Below are positions 49,593-60,151 of a DNA stretch of 64,000 nt, one piece after another. The notes below the pieces were generated by a model, which ran no database searches, was not told the origin of the DNA, and worked only from the letters and a program-made list of their open reading frames with translations. Positions within the stretch are counted from its first letter, which is position 1. Each line of letters opens with the position of its first letter. The position numbers were made by a program, and so were the translations under genes. Origin of the DNA: an uncultured Eggerthella sp. (GTDB taxonomy: Bacteria; Actinomycetota; Coriobacteriia; Coriobacteriales; Eggerthellaceae); contig CAUHNN010000006.1 of assembly GCA_959607715.1 (NCBI GenBank), forward strand, positions 33,581 to 97,580, given 5' to 3'.

Positions 49593-50648
49593 ATGTTGAA
49601 GGCGGGCATCGTAGGTGCGGCAGGTTACGCGGGTGCAGAGCTGGTGCGGATACTGCTGCGCCATCCCGATTTCGGTCTTCGCGTCATCACGTCCAATTCA
49701 GATGCCGGCGTTGCCCTTTCCGAGGTCTACCCGGCTTTCGCGGGGCTGACGGATCTTTCCTTCTCCCGCCACGACGACCCCGCTCTTTTCGAATGCGACG
49801 TGGTTTTCCTGGCCACGCCCCACACTGTCGCCATGAAGTCCGCTCCGGCGCTTCTCGCCTCAGGCGTTACGGTCATCGATCTTTCCGCCGATTATCGCTT
49901 GCGCGATCGCGCTACGTACGAGAAGTGGTACGGCGTCGAGCACACCTCGCCCGACCTTCTTGCCGATGCGGCGTTCGGCCAGCCTGAACTTGAGCGCGCC
50001 GGTCTGCTGGCTGCCGCTTCCCGTCGTCTGTCCGGCGAAGCCGTGCTCGTCGCGTGCGCCGGCTGCTACCCGACGGCCACGTCCCTTGCCGCAGCGCCCG
50101 TCATCGCGCTTTCCGAGGGCATCGTCGTCGCCGACGCCATCTCGGGCGTTTCCGGTGCGGGGCGAAGCGCCACGGCACGTACCCACTTCGTTTCCGCTAA
50201 CGAGAATCTGGAGGCTTACGGCGTCGGAAACCATCGCCATACTCCCGAGATAGAGCAGATCCTCGGCATTCCTGGGCGCTTGGTCTTCACGCCTCATCTA
50301 GCGCCCGCTTCGCGCGGCCTTCTTTCTACGGTTACCGTCCGATTGACCGAAGACGCCCGTTCGCGTGAAACCGCCGAGTCGATCCACCGACGATACCTTG
50401 AGGCGTACGCCGATTCGCCGTTCGTGCAGGTGCTCCCCTTGGGCAATCAGCCCAAGACCTCGTCGGTCGTGGGCACCAACCGCGCGCACGTCGGCGTCGT
50501 CTACCACGAGCCCACCGGTTCGGTCATCGCCACCTGCACCATCGACAACATCGTCAAAGGCGCTGCCGGCCAGGCCGTCCAGTGCGCCAACATCGTCTGC
50601 GGCCTCGATGAGTCCGCGGCTCTTTGCACTGTCGCCAATCCCTCATAG
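49593..50648 (+). CDS. argC: N-acetyl-gamma-glutamyl-phosphate reductase
   Basis: 351 aa. The NADP-binding start is KAGIVGAAGYAGAELVRILLRHP, and the catalytic Cys lies in VACAGCYPTATS. GNHRHTPEIEQ is the conserved His block. It reduces N-acetyl-glutamyl phosphate to the semialdehyde. It heads the arginine block argC-J-B-D-G-H. The upstream 140 nt hold no obvious ARG-box pair that I can support. The ribosome binding site is a weak GAAGAAGG about 14 nt upstream. Confidence 0.95.
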   Translation: MLKAGIVGAAGYAGAELVRILLRHPDFGLRVITSNSDAGVALSEVYPAFAGLTDLSFSRHDDPALFECDVVFLATPHTVAMKSAPALLASGVTVIDLSADYRLRDRATYEKWYGVEHTSPDLLADAAFGQPELERAGLLAAASRRLSGEAVLVACAGCYPTATSLAAAPVIALSEGIVVADAISGVSGAGRSATARTHFVSANENLEAYGVGNHRHTPEIEQILGIPGRLVFTPHLAPASRGLLSTVTVRLTEDARSRETAESIHRRYLEAYADSPFVQVLPLGNQPKTSSVVGTNRAHVGVVYHEPTGSVIATCTIDNIVKGAAGQAVQCANIVCGLDESAALCTVANPS

Positions 50649-50659
50649 GAGTGAACATC

Positions 50660-51916
50660 ATGAATACTGCGAACCTGAACACCATCGAAGGCGGTGGCGT
50701 CTCGTCCGCTCAGGGGTTTCGTGCGGCCGGCGTCCATGCCGGGTTCCGCGACGATCCCTCTCGTCTCGACATGGCGCTCGTCGAAGCTGACGAGCTGTGC
50801 CCCGTCGCCGGCGTCTTCACCACTAACGTTTTCTGCGCCGCGCCGGTCATCGTCTCGCGCGAGCATCTCGACGGCGTGGGCTACGGATTCGCGCGCGCCA
50901 TGGTAATCAATTCCGGCATCGCCAACGCGGCGACGGGTGCGGTCGGCCTCGACGCAGCCCGCCGCACGGCCGACATCGTGGCGTCGCACGTCGGCTGCGT
51001 TCCCGAAGACGTCCTGGTCGCCTCGACCGGCGTTATCGGCCAACAGCTCGACACCACGCCGTTCGAAACGGGCGTCCCTGCCGCGATCGAGGCCATGGGC
51101 GAAGCGACCGGGCACACGGCCGCTCGCGCCATCATGACCACCGATACCCATCCCAAGGAGGCCGCGGTCTCCTTCGTCTCCGCCGATCCCGCTTACGAGG
51201 GCTGCACTTTCACGGTCGGCGGCATGGCAAAGGGCTCAGGCATGATCATGCCCAACATGGCGACGATGATCGCGGTTCTCACCACCGACGCCCCGCTGCC
51301 CGCCCCGCTGCTCCATCGTGCGCTTTCCGAAGCGGTGAACGCGAGCTTCAACAAGGTGACGGTCGACGGCGACACCTCCACCAACGACACGTGCATCCTT
51401 TTCGCTTCGGGCGCCGCAGCCCCTCAAGGGGCCCCGATGGTGGCCGAAGGCTCGATCGCCTACGAGGAATTCCGTGCTGCTCTCGGTGCCGTTACCCAGC
51501 ACCTCGCCCGCGAGATGGCGAGCGACGGCGAAGGGGCAACCAAGCTCGTCACGGTCGTCGTGCGCGGTGCCGCGACCGACGCCGACGCCGACGCCGCGGC
51601 GCGCACCGTGGCCAATTCCCCGCTCGTGAAAACGGCCATCTACGGCCGTGACGCGAATTGGGGCCGCATCGCTGGGGCGTTGGGACGCTCGGGGGCTCGA
51701 TTCTCCCAAGAGAACGTGGACATCGACATCATGGGAATGCCCGTTTTGAGGGCAGGACTGCCCGTTCCCTTCGACGAGGAGGAGGCCTTGCGACGATTCG
51801 GGGCCTCTGAGATCCTTCTCGAGGCCGATCTTGGGGCAGGCTGCGCTTCAACTACGGTGTGGACCTGCGATTTCTCGCACGAATACGTTTCAATCAATGG
51901 AGATTACCGTTCATGA
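50660..51916 (+). CDS. argJ: Bifunctional glutamate N-acetyltransferase/N-acetylglutamate synthase
   Basis: 418 aa. ArgJ self-cleaves before a Thr in the segment MATMIAVLTTDAPLP; the conserved nucleophile Thr is in place. The N-terminal half (alpha chain) has GLDAARRTADIVASHVG and the C-terminal half carries VTVDGDTSTNDT. It recycles acetyl groups between N-acetylornithine and glutamate. The ATG at 50660 has AGGAG 8 nt upstream; it lies 11 nt from argC and overlaps argB by 4 nt. Confidence 0.95.
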   Translation: MNTANLNTIEGGGVSSAQGFRAAGVHAGFRDDPSRLDMALVEADELCPVAGVFTTNVFCAAPVIVSREHLDGVGYGFARAMVINSGIANAATGAVGLDAARRTADIVASHVGCVPEDVLVASTGVIGQQLDTTPFETGVPAAIEAMGEATGHTAARAIMTTDTHPKEAAVSFVSADPAYEGCTFTVGGMAKGSGMIMPNMATMIAVLTTDAPLPAPLLHRALSEAVNASFNKVTVDGDTSTNDTCILFASGAAAPQGAPMVAEGSIAYEEFRAALGAVTQHLAREMASDGEGATKLVTVVVRGAATDADADAAARTVANSPLVKTAIYGRDANWGRIAGALGRSGARFSQENVDIDIMGMPVLRAGLPVPFDEEEALRRFGASEILLEADLGAGCASTTVWTCDFSHEYVSINGDYRS

Positions 51917-52857
51917 AATACGCTAAAGACCGGAAGATGACCTCTTCCCATACCGCCGAAGTCCTCATCGAGGCGTTCCCCTGGATCAAGAACGCCACGG
52001 GCAAGACCATCCTGATCAAGTACGGCGGTGCCGCGATGGTCGATCCCGAGCTGCGCAACGCCGTGATGAGCGACATCGTCATGCTCAAGATCATGGGCGT
52101 GAATCCCGTCATCGTTCACGGCGGCGGTAAGGAGATTACCGAGAACATGGGTCGCTTCGGCATCGACGTCGAGTTCAAAAACGGCCAGCGCGTCACGACC
52201 GACGAGGCCATGGACGTCGTCAAGATGACCCTCATCGGCAAGGTGAACGAAGAACTCGTCTTGGCCATGAACGAGCACGGCAACCTCGCCGTCGGCGTCA
52301 ACGGAACGGATGCGGGCACCATCATCGCCGAGCAGGCCGATGCAGTCCTTGGCCGCGTAGGCCGCGTCGTCGAGGTGAACCCGGCCTACATCAACGCGCT
52401 CATCGCCGCCGATTACGTGCCGATCATCGCCTCGGTCGGCAAGGGGACCGACGACGGCTCCTACAACATCAACGCCGATGTGGCGGCCTGCGCCATCGCA
52501 AGTGCCATCGGTGCCCACAAGATCATCTTCCTCACCGACGTCGACGGCTTCTACGAGGATTTCTCCGACAAGGACAGCCTCGTTTCGCAGATGACCCTCG
52601 GCGAAGTGCGCGCCATGCTCGCCGGCGGAAAGGTGAGCAGCGGCATGATCCCGAAGCTCCAGTCGTGCGTCGGCGCCCTGGAGGGAGGCGTTCCGCGCGC
52701 CCATATCGTCAACGGGACCAAGCCCCATTCCATTCTCGTCGAGCTTTTGACTTCCGCCGGTTCCGGCACGTTGATCTACGACGATGCCGCCGTCGTTTCC
52801 AAGGAGGACATGCGCCCCTTGGGGATCCTCGCATCGCGTTTGAGCGAGAACTTGTAG
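51913..52857 (+). CDS. argB: Acetylglutamate kinase
   Basis: 314 aa, amino-acid kinase fold. The ATP-binding KYGGAAM, the VIVHGGGKEI loop, and the arginine-inhibition-type C-terminus (KVSSGMIPKLQSCVGALEGGV) are present. It phosphorylates N-acetylglutamate. The start at 51913 overlaps the argJ stop (ATGA). A second in-frame ATG at 51937 is possible. An N-terminal extension of about 25 residues before the first strand is typical of feedback-inhibited forms, so allosteric control by arginine is likely. Confidence 0.94.
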   Translation: MKYAKDRKMTSSHTAEVLIEAFPWIKNATGKTILIKYGGAAMVDPELRNAVMSDIVMLKIMGVNPVIVHGGGKEITENMGRFGIDVEFKNGQRVTTDEAMDVVKMTLIGKVNEELVLAMNEHGNLAVGVNGTDAGTIIAEQADAVLGRVGRVVEVNPAYINALIAADYVPIIASVGKGTDDGSYNINADVAACAIASAIGAHKIIFLTDVDGFYEDFSDKDSLVSQMTLGEVRAMLAGGKVSSGMIPKLQSCVGALEGGVPRAHIVNGTKPHSILVELLTSAGSGTLIYDDAAVVSKEDMRPLGILASRLSENL

Positions 52858-52964
52858 AAACTCGCAGGGCGCCTTTGGGAAACGGGCGCGCAACAAGTAC
52901 AATATTCCGATGGTCGAGCGCGGAAAGCGACTTTCCGATCGATCTTCGCAAGGAAAGGAACACC

Positions 52965-54191
<1,227 letters not shown>

Positions 54192-54273
54192 GGAATACGG
54201 TCCTTTTCCGGGCTTTCCGGAAGAAGGGCATCGATCAAGTAGAAGAACCATCGAACGAAAGGGTTGAAACACG

Positions 54274-55506
54274 ATGGCAAAGGATAAGTGCATACTCGCG
54301 TACTCGGGCGGACTCGATACGTCCGTCTGCATCAAATGGCTGCAGGACGAGAAGGGTCTCGACGTCATCGCCGTCGTCGGCGAGGTCGGTCAGGAGCATG
54401 AGGGCCTTGAGGCCGTCCGCCAGCGCGCACTCGAAACGGGCGCCATCGATTGCATCGTCGCCGACATGCGCGAAGACTTCGCGGCCGACTACCTGTCCAA
54501 GGCTCTGTTCGCCAACGCGAACTTCGAGGGCAAGTACCCGCTCGTTTCCGCCCTGTCCCGTCCGCTGATCTCCAAGTACCTCGTCGACGCTGCCCATAAG
54601 TTCGGCGCCAAGTACATCGCTCACGGCTGCACCGGCAAGGGCAACGACCAGGTCCGCTTCGAGACTTCCATCCAGGCGCTCGATCCGACGATCGAGATCA
54701 TCGCCCCGGTCCGTGAGTGGGATATGCATACTCGCCAGGAGGAAATGGACTGGGCCGAAGCCCACGGCGTGACCGTTCCCACCACCAAGTCTAAGCCGTA
54801 CTCCATCGACGACAACCTGTGGGGTCGCGCCATCGAATGCGGCGTTCTCGAGGATCCGATGAATCGTCCTCCGCTCGACATCTACACTATGACCACCGAT
54901 CCCGAGAAAGCCCCCGAGCAGGCAACCGAGATCGAGATCGAGTTCAAGGGCGGCCTGCCCGTCGCCATCGACGGCGCTGAGATGAGTTACCTCGAGATCA
55001 TCGCGAAGATGAACGAGCTCGCCGGCGCCAACGGCTTCGGCCGCATCGACATGATCGAGAATCGCATGATCGGCGTGAAGAGCCGTGAATGCTACGAGGC
55101 TCCCGGCGCGCTTGCTCTCATCGTCGCTCATCGCGGCCTTGAGGACATGTGCCTCGAGCGCGAGGTCCTTCGCTACAAGATGCACCTCGAGCACGACTGG
55201 GCGACCATGGTCTACAACGGCCAGTGGTTCTCGCCGCTCAAGCACGCCATCGACTCCTTCATGGCGACCACCCAGCAGTGCGTTACCGGCGTCGTGCGTT
55301 TGAAGCTTTACAAGGGCAGCTGCACCATCACCGGCCGTAGGAGCGACTTCTCCCTCTACGATTACGGTCTGGCCACTTACGACGCGGCCGACACCTTCAA
55401 CCACAAGGCGGCAAAGGGCTTCATCGACCTGTACGGCCTTTCCACCAAGGTGTGGGCGAAGAACCGTCGCGAAATGGGCGTGACCGACGGCGAGAACGTC
55501 GAATAA
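54274..55506 (+). CDS. argG: Argininosuccinate synthase
   Basis: 410 aa. The ATP pyrophosphatase loop AYSGGLDTSVCIKWL opens the protein, and AHGCTGKGNDQVRFE and KSRECYEAPGA follow. It joins citrulline and aspartate with ATP. It lies 82 nt after argD. A strong terminator follows 72 nt after the stop codon, so argH is transcribed separately or by read-through. Confidence 0.96.
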   Translation: MAKDKCILAYSGGLDTSVCIKWLQDEKGLDVIAVVGEVGQEHEGLEAVRQRALETGAIDCIVADMREDFAADYLSKALFANANFEGKYPLVSALSRPLISKYLVDAAHKFGAKYIAHGCTGKGNDQVRFETSIQALDPTIEIIAPVREWDMHTRQEEMDWAEAHGVTVPTTKSKPYSIDDNLWGRAIECGVLEDPMNRPPLDIYTMTTDPEKAPEQATEIEIEFKGGLPVAIDGAEMSYLEIIAKMNELAGANGFGRIDMIENRMIGVKSRECYEAPGALALIVAHRGLEDMCLEREVLRYKMHLEHDWATMVYNGQWFSPLKHAIDSFMATTQQCVTGVVRLKLYKGSCTITGRRSDFSLYDYGLATYDAADTFNHKAAKGFIDLYGLSTKVWAKNRREMGVTDGENVE

Positions 55507-55578
55507 CCCAAGCTGAAGCGATAAAGGGGCCCGTCGCCGGCCGCATGCACGCGGAGTCGACGAACCTACTTGGGCAGC

Positions 55579-55614
55579 GGGGCTGGAAACGGGGTTTCCA
55601 GCCCCCTTTGCTTT
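55579..55614 (+). terminator. Rho-independent terminator after argG
   Basis: GGGGCTGGAAAC (55579-55590) pairs with GTTTCCAGCCCC (55594-55605), with a 3-nt loop, then CTTTGCTTTTT. Confidence 0.9.
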
Positions 55615-55750
55615 TTATGGGATGTTGCGGGTGCGCGTTGCGTTAAAGGTTGCGCCCCGGTTTGCTATGATTGCCAGAGTGAATCGGCCCCATCTCCAAA
55701 AGGGCGGGGCCGTGTAGATGCAGAAGAACGCGTTGATAAGGAGCAAACGC

Positions 55751-57142
55751 ATGGCATTGTGGTCTGGACGATTTGAAACGGGCGTGAGCGAATTCACGCA
55801 GGAATTCGGCGCTTCGCTGCCCGTGGACAAGGCGATGTACCGTCAGGACATTGCGGGATCCCGCGCTCATGCGCGCATGCTCGCCGCCCAGGGCATCATC
55901 TCCCAAGAAGATGCAGCGCAGATCGTCGCGGGCCTCGACGAGATCGAGAAGCGCATCGATGCCGACGACTTCGCCTTCGACATCAACGACGAGGACATCC
56001 ACATGTCCATCGAGGCCGAGCTGACCCGCAACATCGGCGATGCCGGCGCTCGCCTGCATACCGGTCGCTCCCGCAACGACCAGGTCGTGACCGACACGCG
56101 CCTCTACGCCAAGGAACTTGCGCGTGAGCTGCTTCAGGCCAACGTGTCTTTCCGCCGCGTTTTGATTGAGGCTGCCGAGAAGAACTTCGACGTGATCTTG
56201 CCGGGCTACACCCATATGCAGCATGCCCAGCCCGTTCTCCTTTCCCACCATTTCATGGCCTATTACTGGATGTTCGCGCGCGACTTCAAGCGCTTGCGCG
56301 CCGCCTACGAGGCCGCCGACGTGAACCCGCTCGGCTCCGCGGCGCTCGCCGGAACCACCTATCCGCTCGATCGCGAAGCGACCACCGCTGAGCTCGGGTT
56401 CGATCGCGCCACGCCGAATTCCCTCGATGCCGTGTCCGATCGCGACTTCCTGCTCGATCTCGACTACGCCTGCAGCGTGTCGATGATCCATCTTTCTCGC
56501 TTGTGCGAGGAGATCATCCTGTGGTCCACGTCCGAATTCGGCTTCATCACCCTCTCCGATGCGTTCTCGACCGGCTCGTCGATCATGCCGCAGAAGAAGA
56601 ACCCTGATTTCGCCGAGCTTATCCGCGGCAAGTCCGGTCGCGTTATCGGCGATCTCGTCGCGCTTTTGGTGACCATGAAGTCTCTTCCCCTTGCCTACAA
56701 CAAGGATCTGCAGGAAGACAAGGAAGGCGTCATCGACGCGGCCAAGACCCTCTACGACTGCCTGCGCTGCATGGAGGGCATGGTCGAGACCATGAAGGTC
56801 AACGAGGAGGCTATGGCCGCCCAGGCGAAGAAGGGCTACCTCGCCGCGACGGATGTGGCCGACTACCTGGCGAAGAAGGGCCTGCCGTTCCGCAAGGCCC
56901 ACGAAGTCGTCGGCCATCTGGTCCTCCTGTGCGATAAGCGCGGATGCGATCTGGACGACCTGACCCTCGAGGATTTCCAGGCTGAAAGCCCTCTGTTCGA
57001 GGCGGACATCACCGAGTGTCTCGACCTGCCGAGCATCGTCGCCGCTCGCACGACGTACGGCGGCACGGGCCACGAGGCGGTGCGCACCCAGATGAAGCTC
57101 GCCTCCGAAGGCCTGGCGGCGGACGAGGCCTTGCTCGCGTAG
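55751..57142 (+). CDS. argH: Argininosuccinate lyase
   Basis: 463 aa, fumarase/aspartase superfamily. TGRSRNDQV, the HMQHAQPVLLSHH block and the signature GSSIMPQKKNPD with the catalytic Ser loop are present. It releases fumarate and arginine. ATG 55751 has AAGGAGC 8 nt upstream; an earlier in-frame ATG at 55718 is not supported. Because argG has its own terminator, argH is probably transcribed separately. Confidence 0.96.
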   Translation: MALWSGRFETGVSEFTQEFGASLPVDKAMYRQDIAGSRAHARMLAAQGIISQEDAAQIVAGLDEIEKRIDADDFAFDINDEDIHMSIEAELTRNIGDAGARLHTGRSRNDQVVTDTRLYAKELARELLQANVSFRRVLIEAAEKNFDVILPGYTHMQHAQPVLLSHHFMAYYWMFARDFKRLRAAYEAADVNPLGSAALAGTTYPLDREATTAELGFDRATPNSLDAVSDRDFLLDLDYACSVSMIHLSRLCEEIILWSTSEFGFITLSDAFSTGSSIMPQKKNPDFAELIRGKSGRVIGDLVALLVTMKSLPLAYNKDLQEDKEGVIDAAKTLYDCLRCMEGMVETMKVNEEAMAAQAKKGYLAATDVADYLAKKGLPFRKAHEVVGHLVLLCDKRGCDLDDLTLEDFQAESPLFEADITECLDLPSIVAARTTYGGTGHEAVRTQMKLASEGLAADEALLA

Positions 57143-57180
57143 GTCTGCTGCCCGCGGCGCGACCCATCACGTCAGCCGAA

Positions 57181-57213
57181 GGGGTTCGGGGGTTATTCCC
57201 CGAACCCCTTTTT
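57181..57213 (+). terminator. Rho-independent terminator after argH
   Basis: GGGGTTCGGGG (57181-57191) pairs with CCCCGAACCCC (57198-57208), followed by TTTTT. Confidence 0.92.
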
Positions 57214-57272
57214 CCTTGAGAGGAGCCGTTGCGAAGAGGAGAAACGCCCCATATGAAGGGGGAGTGTGCAGT

Positions 57273-57303
57273 TTGGAAACGTGAGCTGCTCACGTGATAG
57301 AAT
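57273..57303 (+). promoter_or_regulatory. Promoter with palindromic operator upstream of the PBP gene
   Basis: An 8-bp perfect inverted repeat with one central base (ACGTGAGC-T-GCTCACGT, 57279-57295) lies between a TTGGAA-like -35 (57273) and a TAGAAT -10 (57298-57303). A protein bound here would cover the promoter spacer, so repression of the PBP gene is a plausible role. Confidence 0.5.
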
Positions 57304-57331
57304 GTCGTGAAGTTTATCCAATGGAGGTACG

Positions 57332-59512
57332 ATGGCTTCACGAGCGAGAAAAAGCAAGCATGCTGCGCGTCGAGAGAAGGCAGGTCTCAGAATAGGCCTC
57401 GTCGGCGGCATCGTCGCAGCGGTTCTGGCTGTTTGCTGCATCGGTTGCTTCGGCCTGTGCGCCGTTTGGCTGCAGGACCTGCCCGACTACAAAGACGCTT
57501 CGGCGTATAACGCGGCCGAGAAGACGAAGGTGTACGCCAACGACGGCAAAACGCTTCTCGCTGAATTCTATTTGGAGAATCGCGAGCCGATCGATCTTTC
57601 GGAAATGGGAACGCACGTCACCGGTGGCACGGTCGCCACTGAGGACGAGCGATTCTACCAGCATAACGGCGTCGACTTGATGGGCATCGCCCGCGCAGTT
57701 TGGGTCAACGTGACCGGAACCGGGCATGAAGGCGCTTCCACCATCACCCAGCAATTCGTCCGCAACACCATCCTCGCCGATGAGGCGCAGGAGTCGACCC
57801 TCAAACGTAAGGTGCGCGAGGCCTACATTGCCATTCAGCTTGAGACGATGTACTCGAAGGACGAGATCCTTCAGATGTACCTCAACACCATTAACTACGG
57901 CCAAGGTGCCTACGGCATCGAGGCTGCATCGCGCCTGTACTATTCGAAGAGTGCCAAGGATCTCACTATCGCCCAGGCTGCGGCCCTGATCGGCATACCT
58001 CAGGCCCCAAGCTACAACAATCCGATTGACAATCCCGAAAACTGCATCGAGCGACGCAACCTCGTTCTCGATCGCATGCTCAGCAACGGCGTCATCTCTC
58101 AGGAAGAGCATGATGCCGCTCAGGCGGAGGACCTCAATCTCGACGTAACGCGCCCCGAATCCACGGACGGCATGTACCAATACAAGTACTTCACTAGTTA
58201 CGTGCGAGAAACGCTTCTGAAAGACTATTCCGCAGACGAGGTCTTCAAAGGCGGCCTTTCGGTCATAACCACCCTCGATGTTGACGCGCAGAAGGCGGCG
58301 GAAAAGGCGGCAGACAAGAAGCTCTCCGGCCTTTCCGACAACCTTGAGCTGGCTCTCGTTGCGGTCGATCCCGACACCGGCTTCATAAAGGCGCTTATCG
58401 GCGGTCGCGATTACGAGAAGAACGAATTCAACCTGGCTACCCAGGCGCAGCGCCAGCCGGGCTCTTCGTTCAAGACGTTCACTCTCCTTGCCGCCCTGAA
58501 CGACGGCATTTCCCCGCAGACCAACCTCAACTGCTCGTCCCACGTCAATCTCGACGGATGGGAAGTGGAGAACTACGGCGGCGCCGACTACGGCACGCGT
58601 AGCTTGGCAAGCGCCTTCGCCGTTTCGTCCAACACCGGTTTCGCCCAGTTGGTCAACGAGGTCGGTGCAAGCAAGGTCGTCGACATGGCCCACGATTGCG
58701 GCATCGAGTCCGATCTGGACGCCTATCCGTCGATCACGCTCGGCTCCGAAGAGGTCACGGTACGCGAGATGGCCCAGGCCTACGCGACCATCGCCAACGG
58801 CGGCACCAAGCGAGAGGCGACGTGCATCCAGGAGATCAAGGACTCCGCCGGCATCACCATCTTCAAGGCGGATACCACCGGGGAAAAGACGCTCGACACC
58901 GCGCTTACCCAGGCGGCCACCGAGGTGATGAAGGGCGTCGTCACCAGCGGCACCGGTCGTGGCGCCGCCCTCTCGAGCGGTCAGCCCGTCGCCGGCAAAA
59001 CCGGTACGTCCGAGGCGTGGCGCGACAAGTGGTTCTGCGGCATCACTCCCCAGATTTCCGTCGCCATCTGGATCGGCGGCCGCGAAGAGGTGACCATGCC
59101 GTCCTATGTCGCTGCGGACAGCGTGTTCGGCGACTTCGTTAGCGACTACCTTTCCGGCGAGCCGATCGAGCAGTTCCCGACGAGCGATGAAACGCTTCAG
59201 TACGACAAGACCGACATCGGTCTCGGAACCGGCGGTACCGGCGTGGAGGATGAAGCTCCGGAGCATGAAGGCGAAGCGGCAAAGCCTTCCACCAGCGATG
59301 ACGACGATGGCGATTCGGACGAACCCACCACTGGCGACACCACCGGAGGCGCGACCGGCGGCGGAGGAACGGGCGGCGGCGCGACCGGCGGGGGTGGCTC
59401 TGGCGGCGGAACGGGCGGCAGCGGCTCCGGCGGCGGAACGGGCGGCGGCACGACCGATCCTGAACCCGAACCCGAACCCGAACCCGAACCTGAGCCCGAG
59501 CCGACGACCTGA
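57332..59512 (+). CDS. Class A penicillin-binding protein (PBP1A type)
   Basis: 726 aa. A short basic N-terminus and one membrane segment (about 20-48) are followed by a GT51 glycosyltransferase domain (about 65-245) with the catalytic Glu in ATEDERFYQHNG and TITQQFVRN. The transpeptidase domain (about 300-630) has SSFK, SSN (AVSSNTGF) and KTGT motifs. The C-terminal 90 residues are a low-complexity tail: acidic Asp/Glu stretch, then Gly-Gly-Thr/Gly-Gly-Ser repeats, then a run of Glu-Pro pairs ending in Thr-Thr. It polymerises and crosslinks peptidoglycan outside the membrane. GGAGG precedes the ATG, and a palindromic operator candidate lies upstream. Confidence 0.95.
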   Translation: MASRARKSKHAARREKAGLRIGLVGGIVAAVLAVCCIGCFGLCAVWLQDLPDYKDASAYNAAEKTKVYANDGKTLLAEFYLENREPIDLSEMGTHVTGGTVATEDERFYQHNGVDLMGIARAVWVNVTGTGHEGASTITQQFVRNTILADEAQESTLKRKVREAYIAIQLETMYSKDEILQMYLNTINYGQGAYGIEAASRLYYSKSAKDLTIAQAAALIGIPQAPSYNNPIDNPENCIERRNLVLDRMLSNGVISQEEHDAAQAEDLNLDVTRPESTDGMYQYKYFTSYVRETLLKDYSADEVFKGGLSVITTLDVDAQKAAEKAADKKLSGLSDNLELALVAVDPDTGFIKALIGGRDYEKNEFNLATQAQRQPGSSFKTFTLLAALNDGISPQTNLNCSSHVNLDGWEVENYGGADYGTRSLASAFAVSSNTGFAQLVNEVGASKVVDMAHDCGIESDLDAYPSITLGSEEVTVREMAQAYATIANGGTKREATCIQEIKDSAGITIFKADTTGEKTLDTALTQAATEVMKGVVTSGTGRGAALSSGQPVAGKTGTSEAWRDKWFCGITPQISVAIWIGGREEVTMPSYVAADSVFGDFVSDYLSGEPIEQFPTSDETLQYDKTDIGLGTGGTGVEDEAPEHEGEAAKPSTSDDDDGDSDEPTTGDTTGGATGGGGTGGGATGGGGSGGGTGGSGSGGGTGGGTTDPEPEPEPEPEPEPEPTT

Positions 59513-59574
59513 TAGGCATTCAGCGTCAAACCGATTCTTCCCAGTGACGTAAACCAGCGAGGGGAAAGGACCCC

Positions 59575-60057
59575 ATGAAGAAGATAAAGATACTAGCCGC
59601 GTTCGTTCTGTGCCTGGCGTGTTTAGCGGCCCTGGTCGGCTGCTCCGACAACAAGCAAGACGACGCACAGGCGCAGAACCGCAAGTACATGTCGTCGGTC
59701 GGTACGATCATGGGAACGCTCTCGACTGAGATGACGGACTTTTCCCAGGCGGTCAAGGACGGCGAGGTCATTTCGCTTTCCTCCGATCTTTCCGCAGTCG
59801 ACACGTGCGTGTCTGATCTTGAGGCGTTGAGTGCCCCTGATGCGCTGAAAGACGTCCATGTCAAGTACGTCAGCGGCGCAAAGGAGCTTCAGACGGCCCT
59901 CAAGGACTACGTGGCGCTCTATGAGGACATGAAGGCTCCCGAGAGCGGAAGCGCCGATTACGCTGATTACGACAAGCGCCTTGCCGAGATCCAGAAACAC
60001 TACGATGCCGGCATGAAGGATCTGCAGGAAGCAGATGAGAAGGCCAAGCAGGCCTAG
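59575..60057 (+). CDS. Small lipoprotein, probable
   Basis: 160 aa. The N-terminus is a clear type II signal peptide: Lys-rich start, hydrophobic core, and lipobox LVGC with the Cys at residue 23. The mature part is helical and acidic, with several heptad-like stretches, and no family motif is recognised. It should be anchored on the outer face of the membrane. It follows the PBP gene by 62 nt in the same direction and may be co-transcribed. Confidence 0.75.
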   Translation: MKKIKILAAFVLCLACLAALVGCSDNKQDDAQAQNRKYMSSVGTIMGTLSTEMTDFSQAVKDGEVISLSSDLSAVDTCVSDLEALSAPDALKDVHVKYVSGAKELQTALKDYVALYEDMKAPESGSADYADYDKRLAEIQKHYDAGMKDLQEADEKAKQA

Positions 60058-60101
60058 TTGACGGGCCAACCACCCGTTTGGTGGATAGACGAGTTCTTTT
60101 C

Positions 60102-60132
60102 GGCGGTCATCACACGTGATGGCCGCCTTGTT
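60102..60132 (+). terminator. Terminator-like hairpin after the lipoprotein gene
   Basis: GGCGGTCATCA (60102-60112) pairs with TGATGGCCGCC (60117-60127) around a 4-nt loop with one G-T pair, followed by a loose T-rich stretch. It ends 20 nt before the next start codon, so it may also fold back on that mRNA leader. Confidence 0.6.
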
Positions 60133-60151
60133 CGTTCCAGGAAGGAAGAAG

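Noticed and set aside
59341..59510. Direct repeats as a CRISPR or other array
   Set aside because: The repeats are in frame within the PBP tail and encode Gly-rich and Glu-Pro repeats; they have no regular spacer structure.
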